NCBI RefSeq assembly: GCF_009193155.1
Contig: NZ_VUKD01000002.1
Location: forward strand, 310,001 to 374,000
Reading direction: 5' to 3'
DNA length: 64,000 nucleotides
Source: Georgenia subflava
GTDB lineage: Bacteria; Actinomycetota; Actinomycetes; Actinomycetales; Actinomycetaceae
Part shown: piece by piece, positions 34,030 through 45,501 of the stretch
How the letters are laid out: every line of letters begins with the position of its first letter
How positions within the stretch are numbered: the first letter of the stretch is position 1
Program-made: the position numbers and the translations under genes
The notes under the pieces: model-generated
The model's input: the letters and a program-made list of their open reading frames with translations, nothing else
Database searches by the model: none
What the model was told of the DNA's origin: nothing

Positions 34030-34213
34030 GGTTGCCTGGGGTTCGGCCCCAGACGTCACGACTGCTGGACCGGGTACCGACATCCGCGTCCTTACGAGCA
34101 TCACAACGACCAGCCCCCACAAGGGGATCCCGGTCGGAGCGTGCCGCGAAATGCGACACGCCCGAGTGCGGGGGTCGGTACAGGTAGCGGTACGAGAGAG
34201 GTTAGACGACGCC
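34030..34213 (+). promoter_or_regulatory. probable 5' leader of the S10 operon
   Basis: About 180 bp of gene-free DNA precedes rpsJ and includes a small CTGGGG/CCCCAG-type hairpin near 34036-34052. A TATTCC box at 34024-34029 is a weak -10 candidate. An RNA leader is inferred from position; I cannot assign it to a known autoregulatory class. Outside the 72-bp repeats and this leader, the tuf-rpsJ gap shows only GC-rich DNA. Confidence 0.35.
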
Positions 34214-34522
34214 ATGGCGGGACAGAAGATCCGCATCCGGCTCAAGTCCTACGACCACGAGGTCATCGACAGCTCGGCGCGCAAGATCGTCGACACGGTG
34301 ACCCGCGCTGGTGCGACGGTCGTGGGCCCGGTGCCGCTGCCGACGGAGAAGAATGTCTTCGTCGTCATCCGATCGCCCCACAAGTACAAGGACAGCCGCG
34401 AGCACTTCGAGATGCGTACGCACAAGCGGCTCATCGACATCGTCGACCCGACGCCGAAGGCCGTCGACTCGCTCATGCGACTCGACCTGCCGGCGGACGT
34501 CAACATCGAGATCAAGCTCTGA
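34214..34522 (+). CDS. rpsJ: 30S ribosomal protein S10
   Basis: The 102-residue S10 (also NusE) begins [19 protein letters not shown] and contains [27 protein letters not shown] 34214 is the family start; upstream codons in frame have no homology. It opens the S10-spc block of closely packed genes. Confidence 0.98.
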   Translation: MAGQKIRIRLKSYDHEVIDSSARKIVDTVTRAGATVVGPVPLPTEKNVFVVIRSPHKYKDSREHFEMRTHKRLIDIVDPTPKAVDSLMRLDLPADVNIEIKL

Positions 34523-34533
34523 GGGATCCTGTA

Positions 34534-35202
34534 ATGACTACCACTTCCCAGCAGGCTGCCGGCCGCGCCGTCAAGGCGCTGCTCGGCACGAAGCTCGGCA
34601 TGACCCAGGTGTGGGACGAGGCAGGCCGCCTCGTGCCCGTCACGGTCGTCCGGGTGGGCACCAACGTGGTGACGCAGGTGCGTTCCGCGGAGTCCGACGG
34701 CTACAGCGCCGTCCAGCTCGCCTTCGGAGAGATCGACCCCCGCAAGGTGACCCAGCCGCTGCGCGCCCACTTCGAGAAGGCCGGGGTCACCCCCCGCCGT
34801 CACGTCGCGGAGATCCGCACGGCTGACGCCGGCGAGTACGCCCTCGGCCAGGAGCTCACCGTCGAGACGTTCGAGGCCGGCGCGGCCGTCGACGTCACCG
34901 GCACCACCAAGGGCAAGGGCACCGCCGGTGTCATGAAGCGGCACGGCTTCGCGGGCGTCTCCGCCTCGCACGGTGCGCACCGCAACCACCGCAAGCCCGG
35001 CTCGATCGGCGGGGCCTCCACCCCCGGTCGCGTCTTCCGTGGCCAGCGCATGGCCGGCCGGATGGGCAACGCGCGCCAGACCACCCAGAACCTCACGGTC
35101 CACGCCGTGGACGCCGAGAGGGGCCTCCTGCTCGTCGCGGGCGCGCTCCCCGGGCCCAAGGGCGGCGTCGTCGTGATCCGTACCGCCACGAAGGGGGCGT
35201 GA
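34534..35202 (+). CDS. rplC: 50S ribosomal protein L3
   Basis: The 222-residue L3 shows [23 protein letters not shown], the central loop [22 protein letters not shown] that reaches towards the peptidyl-transferase centre, and [27 protein letters not shown] 34534 lies 11 bp after rpsJ. Its stop (TGA 35200-35202) lies five bases before the chosen rplD start. Confidence 0.98.
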   Translation: MTTTSQQAAGRAVKALLGTKLGMTQVWDEAGRLVPVTVVRVGTNVVTQVRSAESDGYSAVQLAFGEIDPRKVTQPLRAHFEKAGVTPRRHVAEIRTADAGEYALGQELTVETFEAGAAVDVTGTTKGKGTAGVMKRHGFAGVSASHGAHRNHRKPGSIGGASTPGRVFRGQRMAGRMGNARQTTQNLTVHAVDAERGLLLVAGALPGPKGGVVVIRTATKGA

Positions 35203-35207
35203 GCCGT

Positions 35208-35861
35208 ATGGCAACCACCCAGACCGTGGACGTCCTGGACGCCGCGGGCAAGAAGGCCGGCTCGGCCGAGCTGCCTGCTGAGGTCTTCGACGTCCAGACG
35301 AACGTCCCGCTGATCCACCAGGTCGTCGTCGCCCAGCTCGCCGCTGCGCGCCAGGGCACGCACGCGACCAAGACCCGCGGCGACGTCCGCGGCGGTGGCG
35401 TCAAGCCCTACAAGCAGAAGGGCACCGGCCGCGCCCGTCAGGGCTCGATCCGCGCCCCGCAGTTCGCCGGCGGTGGCGTCGTCCACGGCCCGCAGCCGCG
35501 CGACTACAGCCAGCGCACCCCCAAGAAGATGAAGGCCGCCGCCCTGCGTGGCGCCCTGTCCGACCGGGCCCGCGCCGGCCGCGTGCACGTCGTCTCCGAG
35601 CTCGTCTCGGGCGAGACCCCGAAGACCGCCGTCGCGCTGGCCGCCCTGCGCAACGTCGTCGCCGAGCGCTCCGCGCTGGTCGTCGTCGAGCGCACGGACG
35701 AGCTGACCGTCACGAGCCTTCGGAACGTCCCCAGCGTGCACCTGCTCTGGGTCGACCAGCTCAACACCTACGACGTCCTGGTCAACGACGACGTCGTGTT
35801 CACCTCCGGCGCGCTGCAGACCTTCGTGAGCGGGCCGAAGGCCGAGGAGGAGACCAAGTGA
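35208..35861 (+). CDS. rplD: 50S ribosomal protein L4
   Basis: The 217-residue L4 has the conserved loop [20 protein letters not shown] that lines the exit tunnel. ATG 35208 ([12 protein letters not shown]) matches the family; an earlier GTG at 35199 overlapping the rplC stop is possible. The end overlaps the rplW start as GTGA. Confidence 0.97.
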   Translation: MATTQTVDVLDAAGKKAGSAELPAEVFDVQTNVPLIHQVVVAQLAAARQGTHATKTRGDVRGGGVKPYKQKGTGRARQGSIRAPQFAGGGVVHGPQPRDYSQRTPKKMKAAALRGALSDRARAGRVHVVSELVSGETPKTAVALAALRNVVAERSALVVVERTDELTVTSLRNVPSVHLLWVDQLNTYDVLVNDDVVFTSGALQTFVSGPKAEEETK

Positions 35862-36163
35862 GCGTCGAGGCGAGCAAGAACCCGCGCGACATCATCGTCC
35901 GCCCGATCGTCTCGGAGAAGAGCTACGGGCTCATCGACGAGGGCAAGTACACCTTCGAGGTGGACACGCGCTCGAACAAGACCGAGATCAAGAACGCCAT
36001 CGAGAAGATCTTCGACGTCAAGGTCGCCTCGGTGAACACCCTGAACCGTCCGGGCAAGACCCGTCGCACGAAGTTCGGGCTGGGCAAGCGCAAGGACACC
36101 AAGCGCGCGATCGTCACGCTGCGCGAGGGCACCATCGACATCTTTGGCGAGGTCGCCGGCTGA
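35858..36163 (+). CDS. rplW: 50S ribosomal protein L23
   Basis: The 101-residue L23 sits at the tunnel exit and docks trigger factor and SRP. It contains [36 protein letters not shown] and the basic loop [19 protein letters not shown]. It starts at GTG 35858 overlapping the rplD stop by four bases. Confidence 0.98.
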   Translation: MSVEASKNPRDIIVRPIVSEKSYGLIDEGKYTFEVDTRSNKTEIKNAIEKIFDVKVASVNTLNRPGKTRRTKFGLGKRKDTKRAIVTLREGTIDIFGEVAG

Positions 36164-36199
36164 CGCCGGTGAGCCGAAGAAGATTGAGGATCGACACCC

Positions 36200-37036
<837 letters not shown>

Positions 37037-37051
37037 TAGGGAGACGACGAC

Positions 37052-37333
37052 ATGCCGCGCAGTCTGAAGAAGGGCCCCTTCGTCGACGACCACCTGCAGA
37101 AGAAGGTGGACGTCCAGAACGAGAAGGGCACCAAGAACGTCATCAAGACCTGGTCCCGCCGGTCGGTCATCACGCCCGACTTCCTGGGCCACACCTTCGC
37201 GGTGCACGACGGCCGCAAGCACGTCCCGGTCTTCGTCACCGAGTCGATGGTCGGCCACAAGCTCGGGGAGTTCGCCCCGACCCGCACCTACCGCGGGCAC
37301 GACAAGGACGACCGCAAGGCTCGTCGCCGCTGA
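37052..37333 (+). CDS. rpsS: 30S ribosomal protein S19
   Basis: The 93-residue S19 of the 30S head has [39 protein letters not shown] and [18 protein letters not shown] 37052 follows a GGGAGACGAC site. Confidence 0.98.
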   Translation: MPRSLKKGPFVDDHLQKKVDVQNEKGTKNVIKTWSRRSVITPDFLGHTFAVHDGRKHVPVFVTESMVGHKLGEFAPTRTYRGHDKDDRKARRR

Positions 37334-37383
37334 GGCGACGTCCTTCCACCGAGCACCCGATTTTCGACAAGTAAGGCAGGAAC

Positions 37384-37782
37384 ATGGAAGCCAAGGCGCA
37401 GGCGCGGTTCGTCCGTGTCACGCCTCAGAAGGCCCGCCGGGTCGTGGACGTCGTCCGCGGTCAGCGCGCCGAAGAGGCAGTGTCCGTGCTGCGGTTCGCC
37501 CCGCAGGCGGCCGCCGAGACCGTGCGCAAGGTCGTCGAGAGCGCGATCGCGAACGCTCGCGTGAAGGCCGACCAGGCCAGCGAGGCGTTCGACGAGTCCA
37601 AGCTCGTCGTCCTCGAGGCGTACGTCGACGAGGGCCCCACCCTGAAGCGGTTCCGTCCGCGCGCCCAGGGCCGGGCCAGCCGCATCCTCAAGCGGACCAG
37701 CCACATCACCGTCATCGTCGGTGAGGCTGAGACCAACGGCGCGGCCAAGCAGGCCGCCGGCACGAAGGGGAGGACCCGATAG
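37384..37782 (+). CDS. rplV: 50S ribosomal protein L22
   Basis: The 132-residue L22 lines the exit tunnel with its beta hairpin ([21 protein letters not shown]), the macrolide-resistance-associated region, which looks normal. A short Ala/Lys tail follows. The stop TAG overlaps the rpsC GTG by one base. Confidence 0.98.
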   Translation: MEAKAQARFVRVTPQKARRVVDVVRGQRAEEAVSVLRFAPQAAAETVRKVVESAIANARVKADQASEAFDESKLVVLEAYVDEGPTLKRFRPRAQGRASRILKRTSHITVIVGEAETNGAAKQAAGTKGRTR

Positions 37783-38615
37783 TGGGTCAGAAGGTCAACC
37801 CGACCGGGTTCCGGCTCGGCATCACCACAGATCACCGTTCGCGCTGGTTCGCCGACAGCACCAAGGTCGGCCAGCGCTACCGCGACTACGTGCGCGAGGA
37901 CGTGGCGATCCGTCGCCTCATGTCCGCCGGGCTCGAGCGGGCCGGCATCTCCAAGGTGGACATCGAGCGCACGCGCGACCGCGTCCGCGTCGACCTGCAC
38001 ACCGCCCGCCCGGGCATCGTCATCGGGCGCCGCGGCGCGGAGGCCGACCGCCTGCGTGGCGAGCTCGAGAAGCTCACGGGCAAGCAGGTCCAGCTGAACA
38101 TCCTCGAGGTCAAGAACCCCGAGATGGACGCGCAGCTGGTCGCCCAGGGCATCGCCGAGCAGCTCGCGAGCCGTGTCTCCTTCCGCCGCGCGATGCGCAA
38201 GGGCATGCAGTCCGCCCAGCGCGCCGGCGCCAAGGGCATCCGCGTGCAGTGCGCCGGTCGCCTCGGTGGTGCCGAGATGTCGCGCTCGGAGTTCTACCGC
38301 GAGGGCCGGGTGCCGCTGCACACGCTCCGCGCGAACATCGACTACGGGTTCTTCGAGGCCCGCACCACCTTCGGCCGCATCGGCGTGAAGGTCTGGATCT
38401 ACAAGGGTGACGTGACCGAGAAGGAGTACGCCCGCGAGCAGGCCGACTCCGCCTCGCGCGCCCCGCGTGGTCGTGGTGGCGAGCGCCGTGGTGCGCCGCG
38501 CCGTGACGGCGCGGGCCGCGGTGGCGAGTCCCGCGCGCCGGAGGCTCCTGCCGCAGCGACCACGGGCGACGCCCCGGCCGCTGAGGCTTCGGCACCGACC
38601 GGAACGGAGGCCTGA
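37782..38615 (+). CDS. rpsC: 30S ribosomal protein S3
   Basis: The 277-residue S3 has a KH domain with [28 protein letters not shown] as its core (GxxG loop IGRRGAE) and the S3 C-terminal domain ([20 protein letters not shown]). It ends with an actinobacterial tail of about 65 residues. That tail is first Arg/Gly-rich and then Ala/Pro/Glu-rich, probably disordered. It starts at GTG 37782. Confidence 0.98.
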   Translation: MGQKVNPTGFRLGITTDHRSRWFADSTKVGQRYRDYVREDVAIRRLMSAGLERAGISKVDIERTRDRVRVDLHTARPGIVIGRRGAEADRLRGELEKLTGKQVQLNILEVKNPEMDAQLVAQGIAEQLASRVSFRRAMRKGMQSAQRAGAKGIRVQCAGRLGGAEMSRSEFYREGRVPLHTLRANIDYGFFEARTTFGRIGVKVWIYKGDVTEKEYAREQADSASRAPRGRGGERRGAPRRDGAGRGGESRAPEAPAAATTGDAPAAEASAPTGTEA

Positions 38616-38618
38616 GCC

Positions 38619-39038
38619 GTGCTCATCCCCCGGCGGACCAAGCACCGCAAGCAGCACCACCCCACGCGTCGCGGCGTGGCCAAGGGTGGCACCACGATCG
38701 CGTTCGGCGACTTCGGCATCCAGGCCCTCGAGCCCGCCTACGTCACCAACCGGCAGATCGAGGCCGCTCGTATCGCCATGACCCGTCACATCAAGCGTGG
38801 CGGCAAGGTGTGGATCAACATCTTCCCCGACCGACCGCTCACCAAGAAGCCGGCCGAGACCCGCATGGGTTCCGGCAAGGGCTCGCCCGAGTGGTGGGTC
38901 GCCAACGTCAAGCCCGGCCGCATCATGTTCGAGCTCGCCGGCGTGGATGAGCAGCTGGCGCGTGAGGCGATGAGCCGCGCCCAGCACAAGCTCCCGATGA
39001 AGACTCGCTTCGTGAGTCGTGAGGGTGGTGAAGGCTGA
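38619..39038 (+). CDS. rplP: 50S ribosomal protein L16
   Basis: The 139-residue L16 stabilises A-site tRNA. It has [39 protein letters not shown]-like sequence, [21 protein letters not shown] and the arginine of the GKGSPE loop region. GTG 38619 is the start, and the stop overlaps the rpmC ATG by one base (TGATG). Confidence 0.98.
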   Translation: MLIPRRTKHRKQHHPTRRGVAKGGTTIAFGDFGIQALEPAYVTNRQIEAARIAMTRHIKRGGKVWINIFPDRPLTKKPAETRMGSGKGSPEWWVANVKPGRIMFELAGVDEQLAREAMSRAQHKLPMKTRFVSREGGEG

Positions 39039-39277
39039 TGGCCATCGGAACCAAGGGTCTGGCCCCGGCCGACCTGGACGCCATGGACGACGACCGTCTC
39101 GCGCAGGAGCTCGAGAAGGCCAAGGCCGAGCTGTTCAACCTGCGGTTCTCCGCAGCCACGGGGCAGCTCGAGGACCACGGCCGCCTCAAGGCCGTGCGTC
39201 GCGACATCGCCCGCATCTACACGATCGTGCGCGAGCGCGAGCTCGGCATCCGTACCGCGCCGAGCACCGAGAAGTGA
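39038..39277 (+). CDS. rpmC: 50S ribosomal protein L29
   Basis: The 79-residue L29 has the helical hairpin [20 protein letters not shown] and [20 protein letters not shown]. It sits by L23 at the tunnel exit. The start overlaps the rplP stop. Confidence 0.97.
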   Translation: MAIGTKGLAPADLDAMDDDRLAQELEKAKAELFNLRFSAATGQLEDHGRLKAVRRDIARIYTIVRERELGIRTAPSTEK

Positions 39278-39288
39278 ACGAGGTCCCA

Positions 39289-39582
39289 GTGAGCGAGAAC
39301 ACGACGTCGGCCCCCACGGCTGACGAGACCGATCGCAACTACCGCAAGTCGCGCCGCGGCTACGTGGTCAGCGACAAGATGGACAAGACCGTGGTGGTCG
39401 AGGTCGAGGACCGCGTCAAGCACGCGCTCTACGGCAAGGTCATCCGCCGCACCGAGCGGGTCAAGGCCCACGACGAGACCAACGAGGTCGGCGTCGGGGA
39501 CCTCGTCCTCATCATGGAGACCCGGCCGCTGTCCGCGTCCAAGCGGTACCGCGTGGTCGAGGTCCTCGAGAAGGCGAAGTAG
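39289..39582 (+). CDS. rpsQ: 30S ribosomal protein S17
   Basis: The 97-residue S17 has the OB-fold core [41 protein letters not shown] and [22 protein letters not shown] 39289 is chosen; an in-frame GTG at 39274 overlapping the rpmC stop would add only five residues and cannot be excluded. It ends directly at the repeat element that precedes rplN. Confidence 0.97.
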   Translation: MSENTTSAPTADETDRNYRKSRRGYVVSDKMDKTVVVEVEDRVKHALYGKVIRRTERVKAHDETNEVGVGDLVLIMETRPLSASKRYRVVEVLEKAK

Positions 39583-39710
39583 TCGCCGAATCGCGAGCGG
39601 AGCGAGCTTGGTTCGGCGAAACGAGAGAACAGCCCGGCGCAGCCGGACAACGCTCTTGGTGAAGCGAAGCGAGCTCATGAAAGAGCAGTCCGGCGCAGCC
39701 GGTCCATGCA
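39583..39710. repeat. palindromic repeat element (REP/BIME-like) between rpsQ and rplN
   Basis: Two tandem hairpin modules fill this spacer. The first has TCGCCGAA (39583-39590) pairing with TTCGGCGA (39612-39619), the second GCTCTT (39652-39657) pairing with AAGAGC (39681-39686). Each module carries a GCGAGCGGAGCGAGC or GAAGCGAAGCGAGC loop and is followed by (C/T)CCGGCGCAGCCGG. Base composition is less GC-rich than the neighbouring ribosomal genes. Confidence 0.8.
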
Positions 39711-39774
39711 TTAACGGAACGAGTTCACCAAGGCTCGCGGACAGCGCGAGAACCAGGTTGACAAGGAGAGACCA

Positions 39775-40143
39775 GTGATCCAGCAGGAGTCGCGGCTGAA
39801 GGTCGCCGACAACACAGGTGCCAAGGAGATCCTTTGCATCCGTGTGCTCGGCGGCTCCGGCCGGCGCTATGCCGGCATCGGCGACACGATCGTCGCCACC
39901 GTGAAGGACGCCATCCCCGGCGGCAACGTCAAGAAGGGCGACGTCGTCAAGGCGGTCATCGTGCGCACCACCAAGGAGCGCCGGCGCCCGGACGGCTCGT
40001 ACATCAAGTTCGACGAGAACGCCGCCGTCATCCTGAAGGCTGACGGCGACCCGCGCGGGACCCGCATCTTCGGCCCCGTCGGCCGCGAGCTGCGCGACAA
40101 GAAGTTCATGCGCATCATTTCTCTGGCGCCGGAGGTGCTCTGA
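39775..40143 (+). CDS. rplN: 50S ribosomal protein L14
   Basis: The 122-residue L14 has [39 protein letters not shown] and [27 protein letters not shown]. It contacts 16S rRNA at bridge B8. GTG 39775 follows AAGGAGAGACCA. A spacer of 192 bp from rpsQ is unusual for this otherwise tight operon. Confidence 0.98.
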   Translation: MIQQESRLKVADNTGAKEILCIRVLGGSGRRYAGIGDTIVATVKDAIPGGNVKKGDVVKAVIVRTTKERRRPDGSYIKFDENAAVILKADGDPRGTRIFGPVGRELRDKKFMRIISLAPEVL

Positions 40144-40145
40144 CC

Positions 40146-40487
40146 ATGGCGAAGATCAAGAAGGGCGACCTCGTCGTCGTCATCGCCGGCCGCGACAAGG
40201 GCAAGCAGGGGCGCGTCCTGGAGGTCCAGGCCGAGAAGGACCGCATCGTCGTCGAGGGTGTGCAGCGCGCCAAGAAGCACACCAAGGTCGGTCAGTCCAG
40301 CCGTGGTGCGCGCACCGGCGGCATCGAGACGATCGAGGCCCCCATCCACGTCAGCAACGTGATGCTGGTCGACCCGGAGACCAAGAAGGGCACCCGGGTG
40401 GGCTACCGCACCGAGCAGGTCGAGCGTGACGGCCGCACCCGCACCACCCGGGTCCGCGTGGCCAAGCGCTCCGGTAAGGACATCTGA
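40146..40487 (+). CDS. rplX: 50S ribosomal protein L24
   Basis: The 113-residue assembly initiator has the KOW motif [22 protein letters not shown] and [15 protein letters not shown] 40146 lies two bases after the rplN stop, so coupling is likely. Confidence 0.98.
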   Translation: MAKIKKGDLVVVIAGRDKGKQGRVLEVQAEKDRIVVEGVQRAKKHTKVGQSSRGARTGGIETIEAPIHVSNVMLVDPETKKGTRVGYRTEQVERDGRTRTTRVRVAKRSGKDI

Positions 40488-40489
40488 GC

Positions 40490-41056
40490 ATGAGCGAGAC
40501 CACCACCATCGAGCTGCCCCGGCTCAAGCAGCGCTACCGCGACGAGATCATCGCGGGTCTGCGCGAGGAGTTCGGGCACGCCAACATCAACGAGGTCGCC
40601 GGCCTGACCAAGGTCGTCGTCAACATGGGTGTGGGGGACGCCGCGCGCGACTCCAAGCTCATCGAGGGCGCGATCCGCGACCTGAGCCTGATCACGGGTC
40701 AGAAGCCGCAGGTCACCAAGGCCCGCAAGTCCATCGCTCAGTTCAAGCTGCGCGAGGGGCAGCCGATCGGTGCGCACACCACGCTGCGCGGCGACCGCAT
40801 GTGGGAGTTCCTCGACCGCCTGCTGTCCCTGGCCCTGCCCCGCATCCGCGACTTCCGCGGGCTGTCCCCGAAGCAGTTCGACGGGCACGGCAACTACACC
40901 TTCGGTCTGACCGAGCAGTCGATGTTCCACGAGATCGACCAGGACAAGATCGACCGCGTGCGCGGCATGGACATCACGGTCGTCACCTCGGCCACCACCG
41001 ACGAAGAGGGGCGTTCGCTGCTGCGTCGCCTGGGCTTCCCGTTCAAGGAGAACTGA
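40490..41056 (+). CDS. rplE: 50S ribosomal protein L5
   Basis: The 188-residue L5 binds 5S rRNA. It has [55 protein letters not shown] and the C-terminal [22 protein letters not shown] 40490 lies two bases after the rplX stop. Confidence 0.98.
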   Translation: MSETTTIELPRLKQRYRDEIIAGLREEFGHANINEVAGLTKVVVNMGVGDAARDSKLIEGAIRDLSLITGQKPQVTKARKSIAQFKLREGQPIGAHTTLRGDRMWEFLDRLLSLALPRIRDFRGLSPKQFDGHGNYTFGLTEQSMFHEIDQDKIDRVRGMDITVVTSATTDEEGRSLLRRLGFPFKEN

Positions 41057-41057
41057 G

Positions 41058-41243
41058 ATGGCGAAGACCGCTCTGATCCAGAAGGCCAACCGCAAGCCGA
41101 AGTTCGCCGTGCGCGCCTACACCCGCTGCCAGCGGTGCGGCCGCCCGCACTCGGTGTACCGCAAGTTCGGGCTCTGCCGCGTCTGCCTTCGTGAGATGGC
41201 CCTCGCCGGTCAGCTCCCCGGTGTGACCAAGTCCAGCTGGTAA
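41058..41243 (+). CDS. rpsZ: 30S ribosomal protein S14 type Z (zinc-binding)
   Basis: The 61-residue short S14 has the zinc ribbon [20 protein letters not shown] with all four cysteines. The zinc-binding short form is the housekeeping version in actinobacteria; a zinc-independent paralogue, if present, is elsewhere. ATG 41058 lies one base after the rplE stop. Confidence 0.98.
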   Translation: MAKTALIQKANRKPKFAVRAYTRCQRCGRPHSVYRKFGLCRVCLREMALAGQLPGVTKSSW

Positions 41244-41299
41244 CGACTACGTCGCAGGTCCTGGCAACGGAAACCGCGACGAGGAAGGGCTGACGCCCG

Positions 41300-41698
41300 A
41301 TGACTATGACTGACCCCATCGCAGACATGCTGACGCGTCTGCGTAACGCCAACTCGGCGTACCACGAGACGGTGTCCATGCCGTACTCGAAGCTCAAGGC
41401 GAACATCGCGGAGATCCTCAAGTCCGAGGGCTACATCGCCGCGTGGACCGTCGAGGACGCAGAGGTCGGCAAGAAGCTGACCCTCGACCTCAAGTTCGGC
41501 CCGAACCGCGAGCGTTCGCTCGCGGGCGTGCGCCGCGTGTCGAAGCCCGGACTTCGCGTCTACGCGAAGTCGACGAACCTGCCCAGGGTCCTCGGCGGCC
41601 TCGGGGTGGCCATCCTGTCCACCTCCTCCGGCCTGCTGACCGACCGTGAGGCGCAGAACAAGGGCGTTGGCGGGGAAGTCCTCGCCTTCGTCTGGTGA
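41300..41698 (+). CDS. rpsH: 30S ribosomal protein S8
   Basis: The 132-residue S8 organises the 16S central domain. It has [38 protein letters not shown] and the C-terminal [24 protein letters not shown] 41300 is chosen, with ATG 41306 as an alternative. Confidence 0.98.
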   Translation: MTMTDPIADMLTRLRNANSAYHETVSMPYSKLKANIAEILKSEGYIAAWTVEDAEVGKKLTLDLKFGPNRERSLAGVRRVSKPGLRVYAKSTNLPRVLGGLGVAILSTSSGLLTDREAQNKGVGGEVLAFVW

Positions 41699-41722
41699 CC
41701 GGGAAGACGGAGGAAGCAGACC

Positions 41723-42262
41723 ATGTCCCGAATCGGTAAGAACCCCGTCCCGGTCCCCGCTGGTGTCGATGTGACCATCGACGGCCAGGTGGTGACGGTC
41801 AAGGGCCCCAAGGGCACGCTCAGCCACACGGTTGCCGAGCCCATCACCGTGTCCCGTGGTGAGGACGGCACCCTCGTGGTGTCCCGTCCCGACGAGGAGC
41901 GCGAGTCGCGCTCGCTCCACGGGCTGTCCCGCACGCTGCTGGCCAACCTGGTCACCGGCGTCACCCAGGGTTACACCAAGGGTCTGGAGATCGTCGGCAC
42001 CGGTTACCGCGTGCAGGCGAAGGGCTCCGACCTCGAGTTCGCCCTCGGCTTCTCCCACCCCGTCAAGGTGACCGCCCCCGAGGGCATCACCTTCACGGTG
42101 GAGAGCCCCACGAAGTTCTCGGTCACCGGGATCGACAAGCAGCTCGTCGGTGAGGTCGCGGCGAACATCCGCAAGATCCGCAAGCCCGAGCCCTACAAGG
42201 GCAAGGGCGTGCGCTACGCCGGCGAGCAGGTCCGCCGCAAGGTCGGAAAGGCTGGTAAGTAA
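41723..42262 (+). CDS. rplF: 50S ribosomal protein L6
   Basis: The 179-residue L6 near the sarcin-ricin loop has [50 protein letters not shown] and the C-terminal [18 protein letters not shown] 41723 follows GGAGGAAGCAGACC. Confidence 0.98.
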   Translation: MSRIGKNPVPVPAGVDVTIDGQVVTVKGPKGTLSHTVAEPITVSRGEDGTLVVSRPDEERESRSLHGLSRTLLANLVTGVTQGYTKGLEIVGTGYRVQAKGSDLEFALGFSHPVKVTAPEGITFTVESPTKFSVTGIDKQLVGEVAANIRKIRKPEPYKGKGVRYAGEQVRRKVGKAGK

Positions 42263-42265
42263 CCG

Positions 42266-42637
42266 ATGGCTATCTCCGTCAAGGGCAAGGGCAAGCAGGT
42301 CGCCCGCACGCGCCGTCACCTCCGGGTGCGCAAGCGCATCACCGGCACCGCCGAGCGTCCCCGCCTCGTCGTCACCCGTTCGGCGCGCCACATGGTCGCC
42401 CAGCTCGTGGACGACACCACCGGCCGCACGCTGGCCTCCGCCTCCACGCTCGAGGCCGACCTGCGCGGTGCCGAGGGCGACAAGGTCGCCAAGGCACGCA
42501 AGGTCGGCGAGCTCGTCGCCGAGCGGGGCAAGACCGCCGGTGTGGACGCCGCCGTGTTCGATCGTGGTGGCAACAAGTACCACGGGCGGGTCGCGGCGGT
42601 GGCCGACGGCGCCCGCGAGGGTGGTCTGACCCTGTGA
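42266..42637 (+). CDS. rplR: 50S ribosomal protein L18
   Basis: The 123-residue 5S rRNA-binding protein has [40 protein letters not shown] and [24 protein letters not shown]. It begins three bases after rplF. Confidence 0.98.
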   Translation: MAISVKGKGKQVARTRRHLRVRKRITGTAERPRLVVTRSARHMVAQLVDDTTGRTLASASTLEADLRGAEGDKVAKARKVGELVAERGKTAGVDAAVFDRGGNKYHGRVAAVADGAREGGLTL

Positions 42638-42671
42638 CCATGCAGAGCGTACGAGAGCAGAGGAATATCTG

Positions 42672-43370
42672 ATGGCTGCACCGCAGCGAAGCAGGACCGG
42701 CACCGGTCCGGCTACCGGCTCGGGCGAGAACCGCGAGGGCGGCAACCGCCGCGAGGGTGGCCGCCGCAACGACCGTCGCGACAGCAACCGCGGTCGGGCC
42801 GAGGAGAAGAACCAGTACATCGAGCGCGTTGTCACGATCAACCGCGTGTCGAAGGTCGTCAAGGGCGGCCGGCGCTTCAGCTTCACCGCGCTGGTCGTGG
42901 TGGGCGACGGCGACGGCACCGTGGGCGTCGGCTACGGCAAGGCCAAGGAGGTGCCCGCGGCGATCGCCAAGGGCGTCGAGGAGGCGAAGAAGAACTTCTT
43001 CCGCGTCCCGCGCATCGCTCGGACGATCCCGCACGCCGTGCAGGGTGAGGCCGCTGCCGGCGTCGTCTTCCTGCGGCCCGCGTCCCCGGGTACCGGGGTC
43101 ATCGCCGGTGGTCCGGTCCGCGCCGTCCTCGACTGCGCCGGCATCCACGACGTCCTGAGCAAGTCGCTCGGCTCGTCCAACGCGATCAACATCGTCCACG
43201 CCACCGTGGCGGCGCTCAAGGGGCTCGAGCAGCCCGAGGCCGTCGCCGCGCGCCGTGGTCTGCCCCTGGAGCACGTGGCCCCGGCCGCGCTGCTGCGGGC
43301 GCGGGCCGAGGGCGAGGCCAAGGACCGCGAGGACAAGGCCGCCGAGCAGGCCGTCGGGGCAGGTGCGTGA
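42672..43370 (+). CDS. rpsE: 30S ribosomal protein S5
   Basis: The 232-residue S5 has the double-stranded RNA-binding fold ([20 protein letters not shown] ... [20 protein letters not shown]) and [18 protein letters not shown] with [14 protein letters not shown]. It carries an Arg/Gly-rich N-terminal extension of about 50 residues and a short acidic C-terminal tail. ATG 42672 follows AGAGGAATATCTG. Confidence 0.98.
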   Translation: MAAPQRSRTGTGPATGSGENREGGNRREGGRRNDRRDSNRGRAEEKNQYIERVVTINRVSKVVKGGRRFSFTALVVVGDGDGTVGVGYGKAKEVPAAIAKGVEEAKKNFFRVPRIARTIPHAVQGEAAAGVVFLRPASPGTGVIAGGPVRAVLDCAGIHDVLSKSLGSSNAINIVHATVAALKGLEQPEAVAARRGLPLEHVAPAALLRARAEGEAKDREDKAAEQAVGAGA

Positions 43371-43552
43371 TGGCGCAGCTCAAGGTGACCCAGACCAAGT
43401 CCGTCATCGGCGGCAAGCAGAACCAGCGTGACACGCTGCGTTCCCTCGGCCTGAAGCGCATCGGCCAGTCGGTCGTGCGTGAGGACAAGCCGGAGGTCCG
43501 CGGCATGATCACGACGGTGGCGCACCTCGTCACCGTCGAGGAGGTCGACTGA
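43370..43552 (+). CDS. rpmD: 50S ribosomal protein L30
   Basis: The 60-residue L30 has [20 protein letters not shown] and [26 protein letters not shown] 43370 overlaps the rpsE stop by one base (TGATG). Confidence 0.97.
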   Translation: MAQLKVTQTKSVIGGKQNQRDTLRSLGLKRIGQSVVREDKPEVRGMITTVAHLVTVEEVD

Positions 43553-43554
43553 CC

Positions 43555-44034
43555 ATGGCCGAGTCCAAGAACACCAACGAGGGGTCCCCGCACACCCTGC
43601 GGGTCCACCACCTGCGCCCGGCTCCCGGTGCCAAGTCCGCCAAGATCCGTGTGGGTCGTGGTGAGGGAGGCAAGCGGGGCAAGACCGCCGGCCGCGGCAC
43701 CAAGGGCACCAAGGCCCGCTACCAGGTTCCCGAGCGCTTCGAGGGCGGGCAGATGCCGCTGCACATGCGGCTGCCGAAGCTCCGCGGCTTCAAGAACCCC
43801 TTCCGCACCGAGTACCAGGTCGTGAACCTGGACAAGCTCGGCGCGCTCTACCCCGAGGGTGGCGCCGTCACCGTCGAGGACCTCGTGGCCAAGGGCGCCG
43901 TGCGCTCGGGACAGCCCGTGAAGGTCCTCGGCTCCGGCGAGGTCACCACCAAGCTCGACGTCACCGTCGACGCCTGGTCGGGGTCGGCGAAGGAGAAGAT
44001 CGAGGCCGCCGGCGGAAGCATCTCCGCCGAGTGA
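43555..44034 (+). CDS. rplO: 50S ribosomal protein L15
   Basis: The 159-residue L15 has [39 protein letters not shown] and the C-terminal [20 protein letters not shown]. It starts two bases after rpmD and ends 12 bp before a strong hairpin. Confidence 0.98.
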   Translation: MAESKNTNEGSPHTLRVHHLRPAPGAKSAKIRVGRGEGGKRGKTAGRGTKGTKARYQVPERFEGGQMPLHMRLPKLRGFKNPFRTEYQVVNLDKLGALYPEGGAVTVEDLVAKGAVRSGQPVKVLGSGEVTTKLDVTVDAWSGSAKEKIEAAGGSISAE

Positions 44035-44045
44035 CTCACCGACGC

Positions 44046-44074
44046 GGGCGGTCCGGCACTGTGCCGGGCCGCCC
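44046..44074 (+). terminator. terminator-like hairpin after rplO
   Basis: GGGCGGTCCGGCA pairs with TGCCGGGCCGCCC with a single T-G wobble and a tiny loop. It may reduce read-through into secY. Confidence 0.65.
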
Positions 44075-44139
44075 GTCGTCGTCCCGGGACACGTGGGTCC
44101 TGCGGACGTCCGGCGCACCGATGCGCCACCCATCCGCGA

Positions 44140-44145
44140 TAGTCT
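44140..44145 (+). promoter_or_regulatory. possible secY promoter (-10 only)
   Basis: TAGTCT at 44140-44145 fits an actinobacterial -10 box, 67 bp before the TTG start, after the rplO hairpin. No convincing -35 is seen. Confidence 0.35.
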
Positions 44146-44211
44146 GACCGTCGGTCTTTGCCGCCGCGGCGGCCACCAGGTCCCCAGGGGGCCCGATCAG
44201 CAGGAGGAAGA

Positions 44212-45501
44212 TTGCTCAGCGCATTCGCCCAGGCGTTCCGCACGCCTGACCTGCGGCGCAAGCTGCTCTTCACGCTGGGGATCATGGCGATCTTCCGGCT
44301 CGGTACCTTCATCCCGGCGCCGGGCGTGTCCTACCGCAACGTCCAGCAGTGCCTCGCCGCGGCGGGCACCGGTGACCTGCTCGGCATGGTCAACCTCTTC
44401 AGCGGCGGTGCGCTGCTGCAGCTGAGCATCTTCGCGCTCGGGATCATGCCGTACATCACCGCGAGCATCATCGTGCAGCTCATGCGCGTGGTCATCCCGC
44501 GCTTCGAGGAGCTGCACAAGGAGGGCCAGGCCGGCACCGCGAAGCTCACCCAGTACACGCGGTACCTGACGATCTTCCTGGCGGTCCTGCAGTCCGCCGT
44601 CATCGTCACGGTCGCGAACAACGGCCTGTTCCAGGGCTGCGTGGTCAAGCCCATCCCGAACGACTCCCCGATGAACCTGCTCGTGACGGTCGTCGCGATG
44701 ACCGCCGGCACCGGCCTGATCATGTGGCTCGGCGAGATCATCACCGAGCGGGGCATCGGCAACGGCATGTCGCTGCTGATCTTCGTCTCGATCATCGCCT
44801 CCTTCCCGTCGGCACTCGGCTCCGTCCTGCAGAGCAACGGCGGCGTCGGCCGGTTCATCGTCGTCGTCGGGCTGATCCTGCTGGTGACCCTGCTGGTGGT
44901 CTACGTCGAGCAGTCCCAGCGCCGCGTCCCGGTGCAGTACGCCAAGCGCATGGTCGGACGTCGTATGTACGGCGGCTCGTCGACCTACATCCCGATCAAG
45001 ATCAACATGGCGAACGTGATCCCGGTGATCTTCGCGTCCTCGCTGCTCGCGCTGCCCACCCTGGCCGCGCAGTTCGGGGACCAGACCACCGAGTGGGTCC
45101 AGTGGATCATCGCCAACGTCGCCGACCCGACGGCGCCGCTGTACATCGCGCTCTTCGCCGTGATGATCCTGTTCTTCACGTTCTTCTACACCTCGATCAC
45201 CTTCAACCCGGAGGAGGTCGCCGACAACATGAAGCGCTACGGCGGCTTCATCCCCGGGATCCGGGCCGGACGCCCCACCGCCGAGTACCTCCAGTACGTC
45301 ATCACCCGCGTCACCACCGTCGGGGCGATCTATCTGACGGTGGTCGCGCTCATCCCGACCGTGATGTTCGCGCAGCTGGGGATCACCCAGATGACGCTCG
45401 GCGGCGTCTCGATCCTGATCATGGTCGGCGTCGGCCTGCAGACCGTGAAGGAGATCGAGTCCCAGCTCCAGCAGCGTCACTACGAAGGGTTCCTGCGATG
45501 A
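44212..45501 (+). CDS. secY: preprotein translocase subunit SecY
   Basis: The 429-residue SecY forms the protein-conducting channel with ten membrane helices. It begins at TTG 44212 ([20 protein letters not shown]) after AGGAGGAAGA; the in-frame upstream codons lack homology. Conserved segments are [13 protein letters not shown], the [16 protein letters not shown] plug/lateral-gate region, [13 protein letters not shown] and [21 protein letters not shown] in parts. The stop overlaps the adk start (ATGA). Confidence 0.98.
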   Translation: MLSAFAQAFRTPDLRRKLLFTLGIMAIFRLGTFIPAPGVSYRNVQQCLAAAGTGDLLGMVNLFSGGALLQLSIFALGIMPYITASIIVQLMRVVIPRFEELHKEGQAGTAKLTQYTRYLTIFLAVLQSAVIVTVANNGLFQGCVVKPIPNDSPMNLLVTVVAMTAGTGLIMWLGEIITERGIGNGMSLLIFVSIIASFPSALGSVLQSNGGVGRFIVVVGLILLVTLLVVYVEQSQRRVPVQYAKRMVGRRMYGGSSTYIPIKINMANVIPVIFASSLLALPTLAAQFGDQTTEWVQWIIANVADPTAPLYIALFAVMILFFTFFYTSITFNPEEVADNMKRYGGFIPGIRAGRPTAEYLQYVITRVTTVGAIYLTVVALIPTVMFAQLGITQMTLGGVSILIMVGVGLQTVKEIESQLQQRHYEGFLR

